Below, piece after piece: positions 9,427 to 20,130 of a stretch of DNA of 64,000 nucleotides; within the stretch, counting starts at the first letter, position 1, and each line of letters begins with the position of its first letter. The stretch covers positions 106,555,026 through 106,619,025 of the forward strand of contig CM066051.1 of assembly GCA_033557465.1 (NCBI GenBank), written 5' to 3'. Below the pieces are notes generated by a model. That model ran no database searches. It saw only the letters and a program-made list of their open reading frames with translations, and was not told where the DNA came from. Both the position numbers and the translations under genes were made by a program. The stretch is from Ichthyophis bannanicus. Its lineage: Eukaryota > Chordata > Amphibia > Gymnophiona > Ichthyophiidae.

Positions 9427-10951
9427 TTTACAAGTCCACAAATGCAAAACTGGACCAAATCGAGCGTAGCTATAATCCCAGCAAGAAGAGCTCCCAGGAC
9501 TGGATTCTTACTAATTTTTGGTGCCCTCCAAGTGAAGGCTGGACACAGTCTCTTGAATAAAGGATTTGAACCGGATCTCTCTGTCTCTCTGGAATGGGCT
9601 CTGGACAGGATTCCTGTGCCTCTTGGAATGGGCTCTGGGGGTTGCATTCAGTGTGGACGAGGAGAAGAGCCTGGACTGGACTCCTGTGTCTTGCTCAACT
9701 GAGTTGGGGATGTAACTCCAGGGGCTGAACAGAAGAGCCGGCATCAGTTTTACCCCCCTGCATGTCTGGACTTATCATTTCCTACTTTTCTGTGAGAAAA
9801 ACCAGGACTGGCTCAAATTCTTTTCATCTATAATTTTACAGTTATTCTGATCTTGATTATGGGTTGTCGTGATCTTCCCATTTGGGCTCAAGTGTATGTT
9901 TGCATCTTGGCTCTGTGACCTCCAGCTCATGTCTGCCTTGGTGTCTGTTTCATACAGTTTTTATCTTTCACTGAGTTACCTGCAGAGTGACACTCACAGA
10001 GGAAGCTCAGACTGTGTTCTGTCTGCTGATGAAACCCTCCTCATTGGCTTGCTGCCACCCCTTCCCATTCATAATAGCCAGTATTTTAACTAATGCCCTG
10101 CTCACTGGTTAGAAACAGTTTTTATGTCTTTTGCTTGGCTACTGCAGAGTGGCAATGGAAGAGGAAGCCCGGAATGTGTTCTATCTAACGATTAAAAACT
10201 CCTCTCTACCCCTTCCAGCTTGTCGTGAATATGCTGGGCATGGCCCCGAAAGCACACCACTGTTGCCCTTAATGCGCATTAGGCTTTGCGCTAAACGTAT
10301 AGAACAGCAACCTCTTGCCACAATCTGAGTAAAAAGGCCCCTTAATGTGCTACAGAGTGGACACAGACAAATAAGAATCCACTGATTCCCTAACTTAATG
10401 CATTATCTTGTGGCTCCAGCATAGGGCCTGCAGAGATAGGACACACTGTGGAGATTATCACATCTACTAACCCAATGCACAGAAGTCATCTTCAGCTACT
10501 GTTGCATCAGCTGGCTTGCCACCCTTTCCTAACAAATATTTAGCTTTGGCATCAGTGGCTCCTGTTTTCTACTGCCAAGTTACTGCAGAATGGAAATGGC
10601 AGAGGAAGCTCAGGCTGTGTGCCGAAATCCAGCCCCAGGGTAAGAGTGCATGTGAGGCAGCAGTTAGCATGTCTGTGTGTCTTGTACGCCTTTAATTAGC
10701 TAAGAATTTCTCTCTCCCCCCCCCCATCATGTGTATGAGGGTACAGCACAGGGAATATGGCATAGAAAGCCTGAGCTGAGTTCTTTCTGTAGTTAAAGAT
10801 ACTTGAGATGATACAGAAAGTTGCTATCTTAAAGGGGCAGGTAGTAGTTTTGTGAGTTTGGCAATGGGGAGAACACACAGTGAGTTTTGGTCCTGTAGGG
10901 AGGCCCAGAAATAAATGATGTCAGTTTGGAAGAAGCGTTGTATTTGGAGTA
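9427..10951. other. Non-coding, nothing recognised
   Basis: AT/GC-balanced sequence without long ORFs. A phrase like ctactgcagagtggcaatgg(a)agaggaagc recurs loosely at about 9978, 10138 and 10573, suggesting an old diverged repeat. No exon is supported. Confidence 0.35.
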
Positions 10952-11161
10952 CAAGAGTAACCTAGTAGTTAGAGCGGTGGGCTAGAGCCAGGGACACCAG
11001 GGTTCAAATACCCCAGCTGCTTCTTGGGATCTTAGGTAAGTTATGTAACCCTCCACTGCCTCAAGTACAAGACTTTATGAGTCTCCAGGAGAGAAGATAT
11101 CTGAATATATTTTGCCTTGCCCTTAAGAGAAAAGCATGAGCTAAATCCAGTTCCCTTTCCT
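10952..11161 (+). repeat. tRNA-derived SINE
   Basis: Box A-like tagtagttagagcggtgg and box B-like gggttcaaata lie near the start. A body ending gcatgagctaaatccag follows and is shared with the copy at 55763-55915. Confidence 0.7.
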
Positions 11162-12211
11162 GGTTAATTCACAGGATTTTAAATTTGCGGGATAGGGGAA
11201 AACAGGATGAGTTGGTGGGATATAGGGCTGTAGGAGTGGGCTGCTAAGACCATGCATGAGGCTGGGGGTATTGCAGATTTTTTTTTTTGTAGAGGAGGAT
11301 GGTAAGGCTAGAGAAGAATAGGAAATGTAATCAGTGCTGTACCTAGCTTAGGGGGCAACCAGAGGAGCAGCACCCTCCAACAAAACAGCTCCAGCCTGAT
11401 CGCTATCGGGAAGTCGAGCGGGAAGAAATGCTCCTCCCAGATCGGACCCCCAAGGATCTATCAGGTCAGCGGACGGCCCGGTAAAGCTCAGTGTGTGCCA
11501 AGGCATGCCAGAGGGCCCTCTGGCATGGCCCTATGGCGGGAGCCCCAGGGTGAGAACTGACACACGCCGCAAGACGAATCCAACCCTCACGCCAATACCC
11601 ATAAGATGGACTGTTGACTTCTTCAACTTGTCAGACGGCTGCCTGGGTGAGAATCTTCACAGTCTTGACAATGCATATATCTATATGATTTTTGCAAGGT
11701 ATTGTGGGCAATGTAGTTCATTCTCACCAGACACAGCTGCTGACAATAATTTAGTTGTGCACAAGTGTTAAAGTCAATAAGATACTTATTTATTTATGGG
11801 GTTATTTCTCCCAGCACAGATATGCTTGGTAGCACATAAATTAGGTTACTTGCTTCCAGTGTTTAACTGGGGAAAACAAAGTCAAAATCAGGAAAACAAC
11901 CTTTAAACTTGTCAGGCAATTAGCTAATATTTTCTTAGCATATCTCTAACAAACGAAAAGCCACAAAGAAAGAAATAAACTCTTCTTGTCAGGTTAACTT
12001 CTGATTACTTTCCACACAGATCCAGCAGTGATTCTCTCCTAGCTCACAAGCAATTAGGTACAGCTCAATTGCTATCAGTTATCCAGCTGAAATCCTTTAG
12101 TTGGCTGGCTTTCTACTGTGTGAGTCAAATACTGTTTCAGGAGCTTTTCTTAGTAGAAAAAAGAACAAGTTGTATTTCTTTATGATGGTTGCTATGCTTT
12201 GAAACAGAAAG
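11162..12211. other. Non-coding; possible 3' UTR of the minus-strand ORF at 12212
   Basis: A minus-strand AATAAA lies near 11788, about 420 bp beyond the stop of the ORF that ends at 12212, so it could be its poly(A) signal. About 11331 onward begins cagtgctgtacctagc, which resembles the terminus of the hAT-like element at 32179 and may be another diverged copy. Confidence 0.35.
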
Positions 12212-13198
12212 TTACCAAATGAGTTTGGATAGAGAGCAGTCCATATAAACTGTATTTTCATCTGCTATTATTCCCCCTTCATCAACAAGCATCGGTTCAC
12301 TATCATGAATTAGCCCAGATGAATCTCTCAATGGAGCACTTTCAGGAGAACACTTATTTCCCTGCTGTCTTTCAAGGTTATAGCTAGGGCATAGATCAGT
12401 GTTCATACATGAGCTTCCATTGCTGCTAGAGTTCCTCTCTAAATAGCCTGGCCAGTATGTAGTCCAGTTCTTATGTCCAGCCTTCCAATCCTGATCCCTG
12501 GACACTGGATCTCTCCTCACATACCTTCTGGCACAGGTCTTAGGGTCCCTTCCACGTGCAGCCGTCTCCCTCACAGGTAGCCTCTGGTGATTCCTTGTTC
12601 TGCAGCACCATTCCTCTGGCTCTCCCCAGTCCAATGGTGTATGCTGGCCCTTGGAATACCTCCCAGTATACGTACTGCTTTGGACTCTTCTAGACCTCTC
12701 AAAGGCTTTTCTCCTCTTCCTTCCAGAGGGTCTCTTTCCTTCTCTATCCGTCCGGCTTGGCTTCTGCTTCTGCTGATCCTTCAGATGAAACTGATGATCC
12801 TTCTCTGCATATCCAGGGTGATCATGGAGAAGATCATGGAGAAGATTGAGATGCTCATCTGTAGAATAAACTCTATTCTTCTTCTGCCTAGATGAGTGCT
12901 CCTCCCTAATACAGCCCAGCTGTGTTGAATCAGGCCCTGCCCTTTGAGATGAGTGCTTAGGGATTACCTCATAGCCCTCCTGATTGAACACACGTTTCCT
13001 CACTTCAGCTCCTCCAATGGCTGTTGGAAACCTGGTGCATTCTGGGACTGGTAGTCTTTTATGGGAAAATTCTGTTTTCTTATTTCTACCAGAACTGACA
13101 GGTTGCTTGTTCAGAGTCACATCATCTTTTCTATAGCTCCTTCCTGAGCTATGATAAGCTTCCTTATCACAAACTGCACAGCGAAACGAGAGACCCAT
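12212..13198 (-). CDS. Unrecognised 328-codon ORF, possibly a terminal exon
   Basis: An uninterrupted frame of 328 codons, much longer than chance would give in this composition, and not made of repeats. The protein is hydrophilic. Its N-terminus has CAVCDKEAYHSSGRSYRKDD. A highly basic middle follows (residues about 135-175, GKRPSGRKRRKAFERSRR), and the C-terminus is acidic (EPMLVDEGGIIADENTVYMD) before ending SLSKLIW. I see no signal peptide, membrane segment or catalytic motif, and I do not recognise the family. The frame stays open about 13 codons upstream of the ATG, so this may be the last coding exon of a gene whose earlier part is lost or unseen. A LINE begins immediately upstream, at about 13200. 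It could also be a domesticated or decaying transposon ORF. Confidence 0.45.
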   Translation of the reverse strand: MGLSFRCAVCDKEAYHSSGRSYRKDDVTLNKQPVSSGRNKKTEFSHKRLPVPECTRFPTAIGGAEVRKRVFNQEGYEVIPKHSSQRAGPDSTQLGCIREEHSSRQKKNRVYSTDEHLNLLHDLLHDHPGYAEKDHQFHLKDQQKQKPSRTDREGKRPSGRKRRKAFERSRRVQSSTYTGRYSKGQHTPLDWGEPEEWCCRTRNHQRLPVRETAARGRDPKTCARRYVRRDPVSRDQDWKAGHKNWTTYWPGYLERNSSSNGSSCMNTDLCPSYNLERQQGNKCSPESAPLRDSSGLIHDSEPMLVDEGGIIADENTVYMDCSLSKLIW

Positions 13199-13639
13199 AC
13201 TAAATATCTCACACCACCAACCAACACTACTGCCTCAAATATCGCACAAGGTCTCACAAGCGGTGAGTAGCTCAATCCACATGGCGGATACCAACACACG
13301 GAACATCAACTCCATCATACTCCTCCTGCATACAAGACCCACAAATTCCAAGGCAAACAACAAATGTACAAATGGACATTCCTCCAACAGATATATGCTA
13401 ATTTACTAATTCTTATCCTATGCTCTCACCATACAAATGCTTATTACTACACTTCCTACTTTACAGCCATACAAGCCTCCCCTATATATGTATCAAATCT
13501 CCCTACCATCTACCAACCTATCTACATATCTGCTCCCCACAAAGATCCACGTAAGAAACCCGCCAGATACATACAAATAGAACCACCCTCAAATACATCT
13601 ACATAATCAAGCACACCCCTCATATAACCACCCACACAA

Positions 13640-14423
13640 CCATAGGCCTGATCAACGCAAGATCAATATGCAACAAAACAAAATGCTATTATCGATCACA
13701 TCCATGAGAATAAGACTGACATCCTATGCATTACTGAGTCATAGCTCAAGAATTCAGACTAGGTGATACTGAATCAAACAACACTGCCAACGCTCACAGC
13801 ACACAACTGTCCCAGAACCCACAAACAAGGAGGAGGTGTATTAATTCTCACCAGACCAGACCTAGGACTCAAAACGTCTACCTCAAAACCCTCTGAATAC
13901 TGCAAATTCATCAGCACGGAAAATAAGCACCTATCCATCTGTCTTATTTACCAACCCCCCAAGACCTCAACTGAAGACACGTCCAACTTCCTAGATATGA
14001 TATACGCAGCAAACTCCCCACAGAAGACTCTCATTGTTCTAGAAGACCTGAATTTCACATCTGCATCTACAACACTCGAAACGGCTTTTCACAAAGCAAT
14101 GGAATCCATTCATCTCAAGCAAGTCCTCTCTGGTCCATCACATCGCTCTGGCGCTACACCAGATCGAATATTTGTGCCAACTAACACCCTGGATCATGGT
14201 CTCATGAAATCACCTAAAACCACACCAATACCATTGTCAGATCACCATGCTATACTATTCAAGCTCCACCACAATACCCACCAGACATCTCGGAGAACTG
14301 AACAGCCAACCAGACGCTTCAAAGCTTTTAACAAAGAACAATTCCTCAAAGACACCATTCAGTCCATACCCCAAGACTTCACCGACCTGGACGAGGCTGT
14401 CAACGCATGGAATACCACTATAG
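13640..14423 (+). pseudogene. LINE ORF2 endonuclease domain, degenerate
   Basis: Translated pieces follow the apurinic endonuclease pattern of Jockey/CR1/L2 LINEs: GLINARSICNK, DILCITES, GGGVLILTR, a PDRIFV strand and the terminal LSDHHAILF motif with the catalytic histidine. In-frame stops interrupt the region just after ITES (about 13742) and near 13760. The open part runs 13763-14440, its last codons being SINE sequence. The enzyme would nick target DNA to prime reverse transcription; this copy is not functional. Confidence 0.75.
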
Positions 14424-14689
14424 AGAGAGGCGTGATCTAGTGGTTAGGACAAGGTACTTCAGGCCGGAGGGCCGGGGGTTCAAGTCCCACCTGGGGACAG
14501 CAATCTCAGGCCGGAGGGACTGGGATTTCTACTCCTATAGGCACTCCTTGTGGTCTTGGGCAAGCCACTTAACCCTCCATTGCCCATGTTCCCTGTAAGT
14601 ATTAATGTATGTGTGTCATATCCCCTCGTGTTAAATGTATCCCCCAATTGACCGCTTTGACCCGGTGAAAAGCGGAATATAAATACAGC

Positions 14690-14720
<31 letters not shown>

Positions 14721-14722
14721 AT
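14422..14722 (+). mobile_element. tRNA-derived SINE inserted in the LINE
   Basis: The head has box A-like gatctagtggttaggac and box B gggttcaagtccc. The body includes cttgggcaagccacttaaccc, and the end gcggaatataaatacagc is followed by an (AATA)n tail. The tail and terminal motif resemble the L2-like LINE ends in this window, so LINE machinery probably mobilised it. It splits the endonuclease-to-RT linker of the host LINE. A clean target duplication was not resolved. Confidence 0.85.
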
Positions 14723-15244
14723 ATCCTTGCCGCATCCCAACTCCCACCTCGAAAAAGAGCTCACACCACAACAAAAACAGACCTAGATCTACACCATGGT
14801 ATTCTAACACCATAAGAGAATCCAAAAGGAAATGACGACAACTGGAATGCCGCTGGAGATGTAACAAATCAGCAACTACATTGAAGCAATATCAGGAGAT
14901 GCAAAAAGAATAAAATAATCTAATAAACAAACATAAACAAGAATACCACACAAACCTTGTTCTTAAAGCCTGTAACAAACCCAAGGAGCTCTTTAACACT
15001 GTACGCACTCTTACAAATGACCCAACCGTGAAGGATGAAATCAAGATCCATCCTCAAACCTTTGCAGATTTTCTAATATCTAAGAACAGTCCCAATCACA
15101 ACACACCACATACGAACATCCCTCTTATGGACACATCAACTATGGATGCTGACTGCATGACTACCAATCAGTGGAAGAACTTCAGTATTCCATCAACGAA
15201 ACAAAGCTCAAACCATCACCTCTCTAAACACCACCATTTCTCCA

Positions 15245-16324
15245 TTGGACCCCTGCCCAGTGACATGGATTAAATCTACCAAAGAAGATCTAAGCACATA
15301 CATTCAAAAGATAGTAAGCACCTCTCTCAATCAAGGCTATATGCCCAAAACACTCAAACAATCTACTATATGCCCTATTCGTAAAACCACATCAACTAAT
15401 AGTACCGACCCCTCAACCTACCGCCCAATATCAAGCCTTCCATTCCTAGCAAAAATTAACCAAAAAATTGTTCAGAGACAGCTTCAAGAACATATTGATC
15501 AATACGCCCCACTGGACCCTCACCAGCCCAGATTCCGTCCAAACCATGGCGTTGAAACACTTCCCATTCATCTATTTGATAACATACTCAAAGCAATAGA
15601 CAAGATAAAGAAGGGCTTCTTACTAATCTTTATCGACATATCATCCGCCTTCGGTACAGTTTCTCATCACATCCTACTGAAGCAACTAATTGAGATTGGC
15701 CTCCAAGACACCACCATAAAATGGTTTCAATCATACCTTAAAGACAGACAACAAAAAGTAGCATCCGGTAGCCTCACCTCAGCACCCTTCCGTACAACTC
15801 AAGGAGTTCCCCAAGGCTCCTCACTATCTGCAATCCTCTTCAATATCTATATCCAACCTATATACAAAATATTTAATACATACAAGAAACAATATGCCAT
15901 ATGTGCCGACGATATCATGGCATATACTCCTATCCACCTGGATGCCCCGGACTATACCGATATCTCAACCTGCATTAATGAAATAACGACCTGGCTTACT
16001 AACAACTTAAAAATCAACATAAAAAAGTCTGAAACAATCATCATCACAAGGGAATCCACAGTCACGCCTCCTACTACTATCAAGATCTCAAATATACCAA
16101 TCACTATAAAAGATGAAGTTCAGTATCTTGGAGTGATTCTAGACAAACAACTTACCCTCCAGGCACACATCAACAAGACGTCCAAAACAGCCTTCTTCAA
16201 ACTAGCAATGCTCCGAAGACCAAAACCTCTTCTCAATAAAGACCACTTCCGTACAGTATGCCAGGCCATCATCACACCTGTGCTGGACTACTGTAATCTC
16301 CTCTTCCAAGGCCTATCCAAATAA
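15245..16324 (+). pseudogene. LINE reverse transcriptase, degenerate
   Basis: A 359-codon open stretch of non-LTR RT: STYRPISSLPFLAKI, FIDISSAFGTVSHHIL (first catalytic Asp kept), TTQGVPQGSSLSAILFNIYI, and the active-site box as ICADDIMAY. There the usual aromatic residue before ADD is cysteine, and the usual AFDTV aspartate is glycine. Thumb-region motifs (YLGVILDKQLT) and the C-terminal YCNLLFQGLSK follow before a stop. The coding sequence degenerates further up to about 16740. Confidence 0.85.
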
Positions 16325-17078
16325 TCCACTCGACCCCTTCAAATAGTCCAAAACACTGCTGATCATCGCTGGTGCTTCACTAAAAGATCATATAACTCCC
16401 ATACTACATGATTTGCACTGGCTACCAATCTCTTCACGAGCAAAATATAAATCAGCGCTCACCATCTTCAAGATCAATAGTACCATGTCAGCAGGAATAC
16501 TACAAGAGCTCATTGGAACCAAAGCAGACAAAAGACCAGACAGAAAGAGCACTAAAACCACAATACCAACTCCTAGTCTATTCACAAGAACCAATAAATG
16601 CACATCCATGAGGGCTTTCTCTCTTGCTGCCCCTGCTCTTTGAAATGCACTCCCGGAAAAGCTAAGATCCACAACTGATATAAAAGATTTCCGGAAGTTA
16701 CTCAAAACCACCCTATTCATTGAACAGTTCAATGAAGACCCCCAATCTCAGTCATGTCTACACAGAGCCATGTCCATTCCACCCCACAAGCCGATTTACA
16801 CAAACCAAGATATCTGTACCACGCCCCCTCCCATTACTCATACTTCCATCTATATAGTTTTGTTTCAAAACTCCCACCTGACCCTCCCCTTCGTTTACAG
16901 AAAATCTCGTGTGAGATCAAATCTTGTAGTATGAAGCTACAAGAATCTGTTTAAGTTTTTGAAATGTGATGTTACTGTTTACAATTGAAAGTTCTTTGTA
17001 AAAGTTGAAGTTAATATAAACCGCCTTGATTAAACGAAAAGGCGGTGTAGAAAAACTGTTAAATAAATTAATAAATTT

Positions 17079-17437
17079 CGGCTGCCTGCTGTTGCCCTGC
17101 CGCCGCCACTTTTTGTCCTCTCAGCGGCAGCCGACATGCACCCCCCTAAGCTTTTTTGGGATGTTTTCTGCAAGTCTGGTCCCTCCCTCCTCTGAAGCAA
17201 TGTCAGTACAGAGGGATCAGATCTTCTACAGCTGCTGCTTCCAGTGACTTGCATATCGGGTGCCCCCTCCCCCCCATACCTACGTCCAGCCTCTGCCGGC
17301 GCCACCAATGGAGAAAACAGAGGGCGGCGGCAGCAGCAGGACAGGAGCAGGCAGCGGTTGGACGGAGATATGGGGAGGGGGGCACCGGTCCAATGTGCAT
17401 GTCGCACAGGGCGCGATTCCGACTCGGTACAGACCTG
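17079..17437 (-). mobile_element. Truncated hAT-like MITE, second copy of the 31779 family
   Basis: Read on the minus strand it starts caggtctgtaccgag at 17437. An internal palindrome with cctccccatatctccgtcca-like arms (17250-17400) and then a second region ending in cagcaggcagccgaaa follow, in the same order as 31779-32100. It stops exactly where the LINE tail ends at 17078, so the LINE interrupts or abuts it. Confidence 0.7.
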
Positions 17438-18252
17438 AATTTAATGATTCGTTCAGTATTATGGACAGATCCAGTCTTGCTGTCTTCTGTAGTAGGAAAG
17501 GTAGAATGGGAGCAGAGAGGGAGTAAAAGGGCGCAGGAGGTCAATTCTAAAGGTCTGACATTTACCATTTTTTGACACCTAAGGCTGGATTTTACTGGGA
17601 GAAGGATTCGGGCCTAGTTCATGCACTAACTTGGATATATTTACATGACGACTGGGTCGAATTTTGCCATTTCAGGACAGAGGAGATGTGCACAGATTCT
17701 AGACAACTCAGAGACCGATGCTGATTGGTTGACTACCAGAACGCGGATCCGAGATCAGAGCATTCCAATAAATGAGATGCAGAATTTTGAGTCCAAGCCA
17801 ATCCTGAGGGAGATACCAATTATGTTAATTGTTAGACTGTCTTCTCTCCAATCAAGAGGCTCTTCACATCTGGCCTTACTGTGGGGCCAGAAAAGACAAG
17901 AGCTTAGGTTGGGGCCCTGGTAACGGGAAAGTAAAGTTCTTAGACTAAGGGACATGAACCTACCTAAAGAACGCTTTACTCAAGGGAGGTGGGGAGCATT
18001 TTATTTTATTAAAATACTTCTCAAAATCGTTGTTACTGTAGAAAAACAAAGGGACACTCGAGCCTTGAATACCGAGGGATTTTGCATGGTGGGAAGATGA
18101 TGTGTTGGTAGAGTTGGATGCAGGGGAGCTGCAAGGCAGGATGGAGCTGAGGTGACAGACGAACACTGTCAAGAGATTTTAAATGTATTCATTCACAAAA
18201 GATCTCTTGCAATAAGCATGAACGCAGGCACTGGTTGTAAAAAGAACATGGT
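17438..18252. other. Non-coding, nothing recognised
   Basis: No long ORF or repeat family was recognised between the miniature element and the candidate poly(A) site of the sacsin-like gene. Confidence 0.35.
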
Positions 18253-18258
18253 TTTATT
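18253..18258 (-). promoter_or_regulatory. Candidate poly(A) signal (AATAAA) of the sacsin-like gene
   Basis: Minus-strand AATAAA about 1.9 kb after the sacsin-like stop codon. A second candidate lies near 19733. Between the stop codon and this site I see no other gene, only the hAT MITE, so the stretch is best read as 3' UTR. Confidence 0.35.
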
Positions 18259-19193
18259 AGGCAACTAGTGCATTCATCTTACAGTAAAGCTTGTGTGGGA
18301 GTTCTCTGTCGAACCATCGAGAAGACCCCTTACAGTTCACATCCAAGACCTTGCAAAAATACACATATATTTAACAGCATGAGAGAACAAAAAAGCAAAC
18401 TGAGTAACAGATCTCGAAATGGTTTGGCTCTCCAAAATAACAGCAGCTAGAACAGGTACATCTATAGCTGCCCTTCAACGTTAACGTTTCCTGCGAGCAA
18501 TGCCTCTTACAGGAATAAGAGAAGCGTCTCAGGGAGTCAGGGAAGGACTGTGCTCTCTTATCCACATTTCTCGTGGGATGACAGACGGAAATGAACTTTC
18601 AAGTGCACCAAAGACCACAAAAAGTGGAAACCATAGCAGCAGATTTAGGGAATGCCCCAGGAAGGGGCCCTAGGGATTTCTCCAGTGCAAGACTCAAGGC
18701 AGCTTCCAGCCAGCTGGAGAATAAACCACCTTGGGCTGAGGACAACTGGGAATGTTCCACTGTAAAAGTCCTTCCATTAGGCACATCAGCTTCCTGTTCT
18801 AAGCGCTCCTTTGAAAAGATTGGACATTGAAAAAAGAAAGAAATTATTTGCAAGTGATTTTTGGCTGACTTTGTTAAAAGGTCCCGAAGGCTAGTGGTTA
18901 CCATTCTGCCAAAACCAAAGTCTCAGTGGAATTGGAAAGCTGGCTGCTTAAGGCACACTGGAAAAGTAACATTTAGCAAAATTGTGCAAAGATGCAACCT
19001 GGTCAACGGTTCAGTGCTTGCCCCAAGTAAGAGGATGAAAGTGGATGGGTGAGGGGGGAGGATTGCAGTAATTTTGGATTCTGTCTGTTTGACACATATA
19101 AGTGTCAACTGGCGATAGATTTTGTTTGCGACTGGAGAGACTGCTCCAGACCAGTGCTGGTTTTACACCTCCACCACCCCCAAACCTCTAGAC

Positions 19194-19386
19194 CAGGGTT
19201 CTCCAACTCCAGTCCTGGAGGGCACCAAACCAGTCCAGTTTTCTGGTTGTCCCTCATGAATATGCATGAGAAATATTTGCATGCAATGCCCCATTGTATT
19301 CAAATTTACCTCATGCATATTCATTAGGGATATCCTGAACATCTGACTGGTTTGGTGCTCTCCAGGACTGGAGTTGGAGACCCCTG
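19194..19386. mobile_element. Palindromic hAT-type MITE, 193 bp, with 8-bp TSD
   Basis: The ends are CAGGGTTCTCCAACTCCAG and, on the other strand, CAGGGGTCTCCAACTCCAG, with inverted similarity almost to the middle. It is flanked by ctctagac (19186-19193) and ttctagac (19387-19394), which match 7 of 8. CAGGG termini with 8-bp duplications are the hAT signature. It lies in the presumed 3' UTR of the sacsin-like gene. Confidence 0.88.
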
Positions 19387-20130
19387 TTCTAGACCTTGGT
19401 GCTTTTATTACAGAAATCACAACTACAGGCCCAGGCGTGGGATTGGGTGAAACCAGGAATGGATCAGCCTGGCCTGAAAGTATGAAGCCACCTGAAAAAC
19501 GTTAGACCCGGTGTCAGCAGAACTCCCCTAGGCCATTGCTCAGGCTACATTCAATCTATCAGCTTTGCCGGGACGTCTACAGCAGGTATCACAACAGCAC
19601 TCTGATTTGAGGGGGGAGATAGGTGTCCCTTTATCATGGGACTAGACCACTGCTTTCATTTGAATGCTTCAGGCCTGGATTGAGATTGCCCTGGGACAGG
19701 AGAATTGTGTTGCCAACATTTTAATTTATTATTTTTTCCAAGTCAGAAAGCCATGAAATTTAATATTGCAAGTTTATGCTGGTAAATTGACTTCACAGCT
19801 ATCAGACTGAAGTCATCGTGAAAGGACAGAGGGTGGGATGATTGGTCTAGCAAACCACTCAAGTTCTCTCCAATCAAAGTACCGGCATAAATGTTCCAGT
19901 GCATCTACACAGACACGTTTAACCACTGTATTAGCGATTCAAAGTCTAGAGTTGAGAAGAGTTGAAAAACCATGGCTCTCTTCCCCTCCAAATGGAAACG
20001 GGCCAGAGTCAGGGAGACAGCAAAGCTGGCAGGAAAGTTGGTCCGAAAGGACTCAACGAAAACCACGTTCTCCCGAAACTCCTTTTACCAAGTCGTCCCT
20101 TATTAATCACATCTTATTCTCATTCAGCTC

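Larger units (their letters stand above)
13200..17078 (+). mobile_element. Decayed L2/CR1-like LINE
   Basis: A/C-rich plus-strand element with an endonuclease part (about 13640-14420), RT (about 15245-16324), 3' UTR and tail. The 3' end has a stem-loop (accgcctt / aaggcggt, about 17011-17046) followed by a ttaaataaattaataaa tail, like the LINE end at 60601. Stops and frame breaks are present, and a SINE sits at 14422-14722. The 5' limit near 13200 is inferred from base composition only. Confidence 0.75.

Noticed and set aside
10954..10995. A functional tRNA gene
   Set aside because: The box A/B-like motifs belong to a SINE with a long unrelated body. No cloverleaf with paired acceptor and anticodon arms was found.
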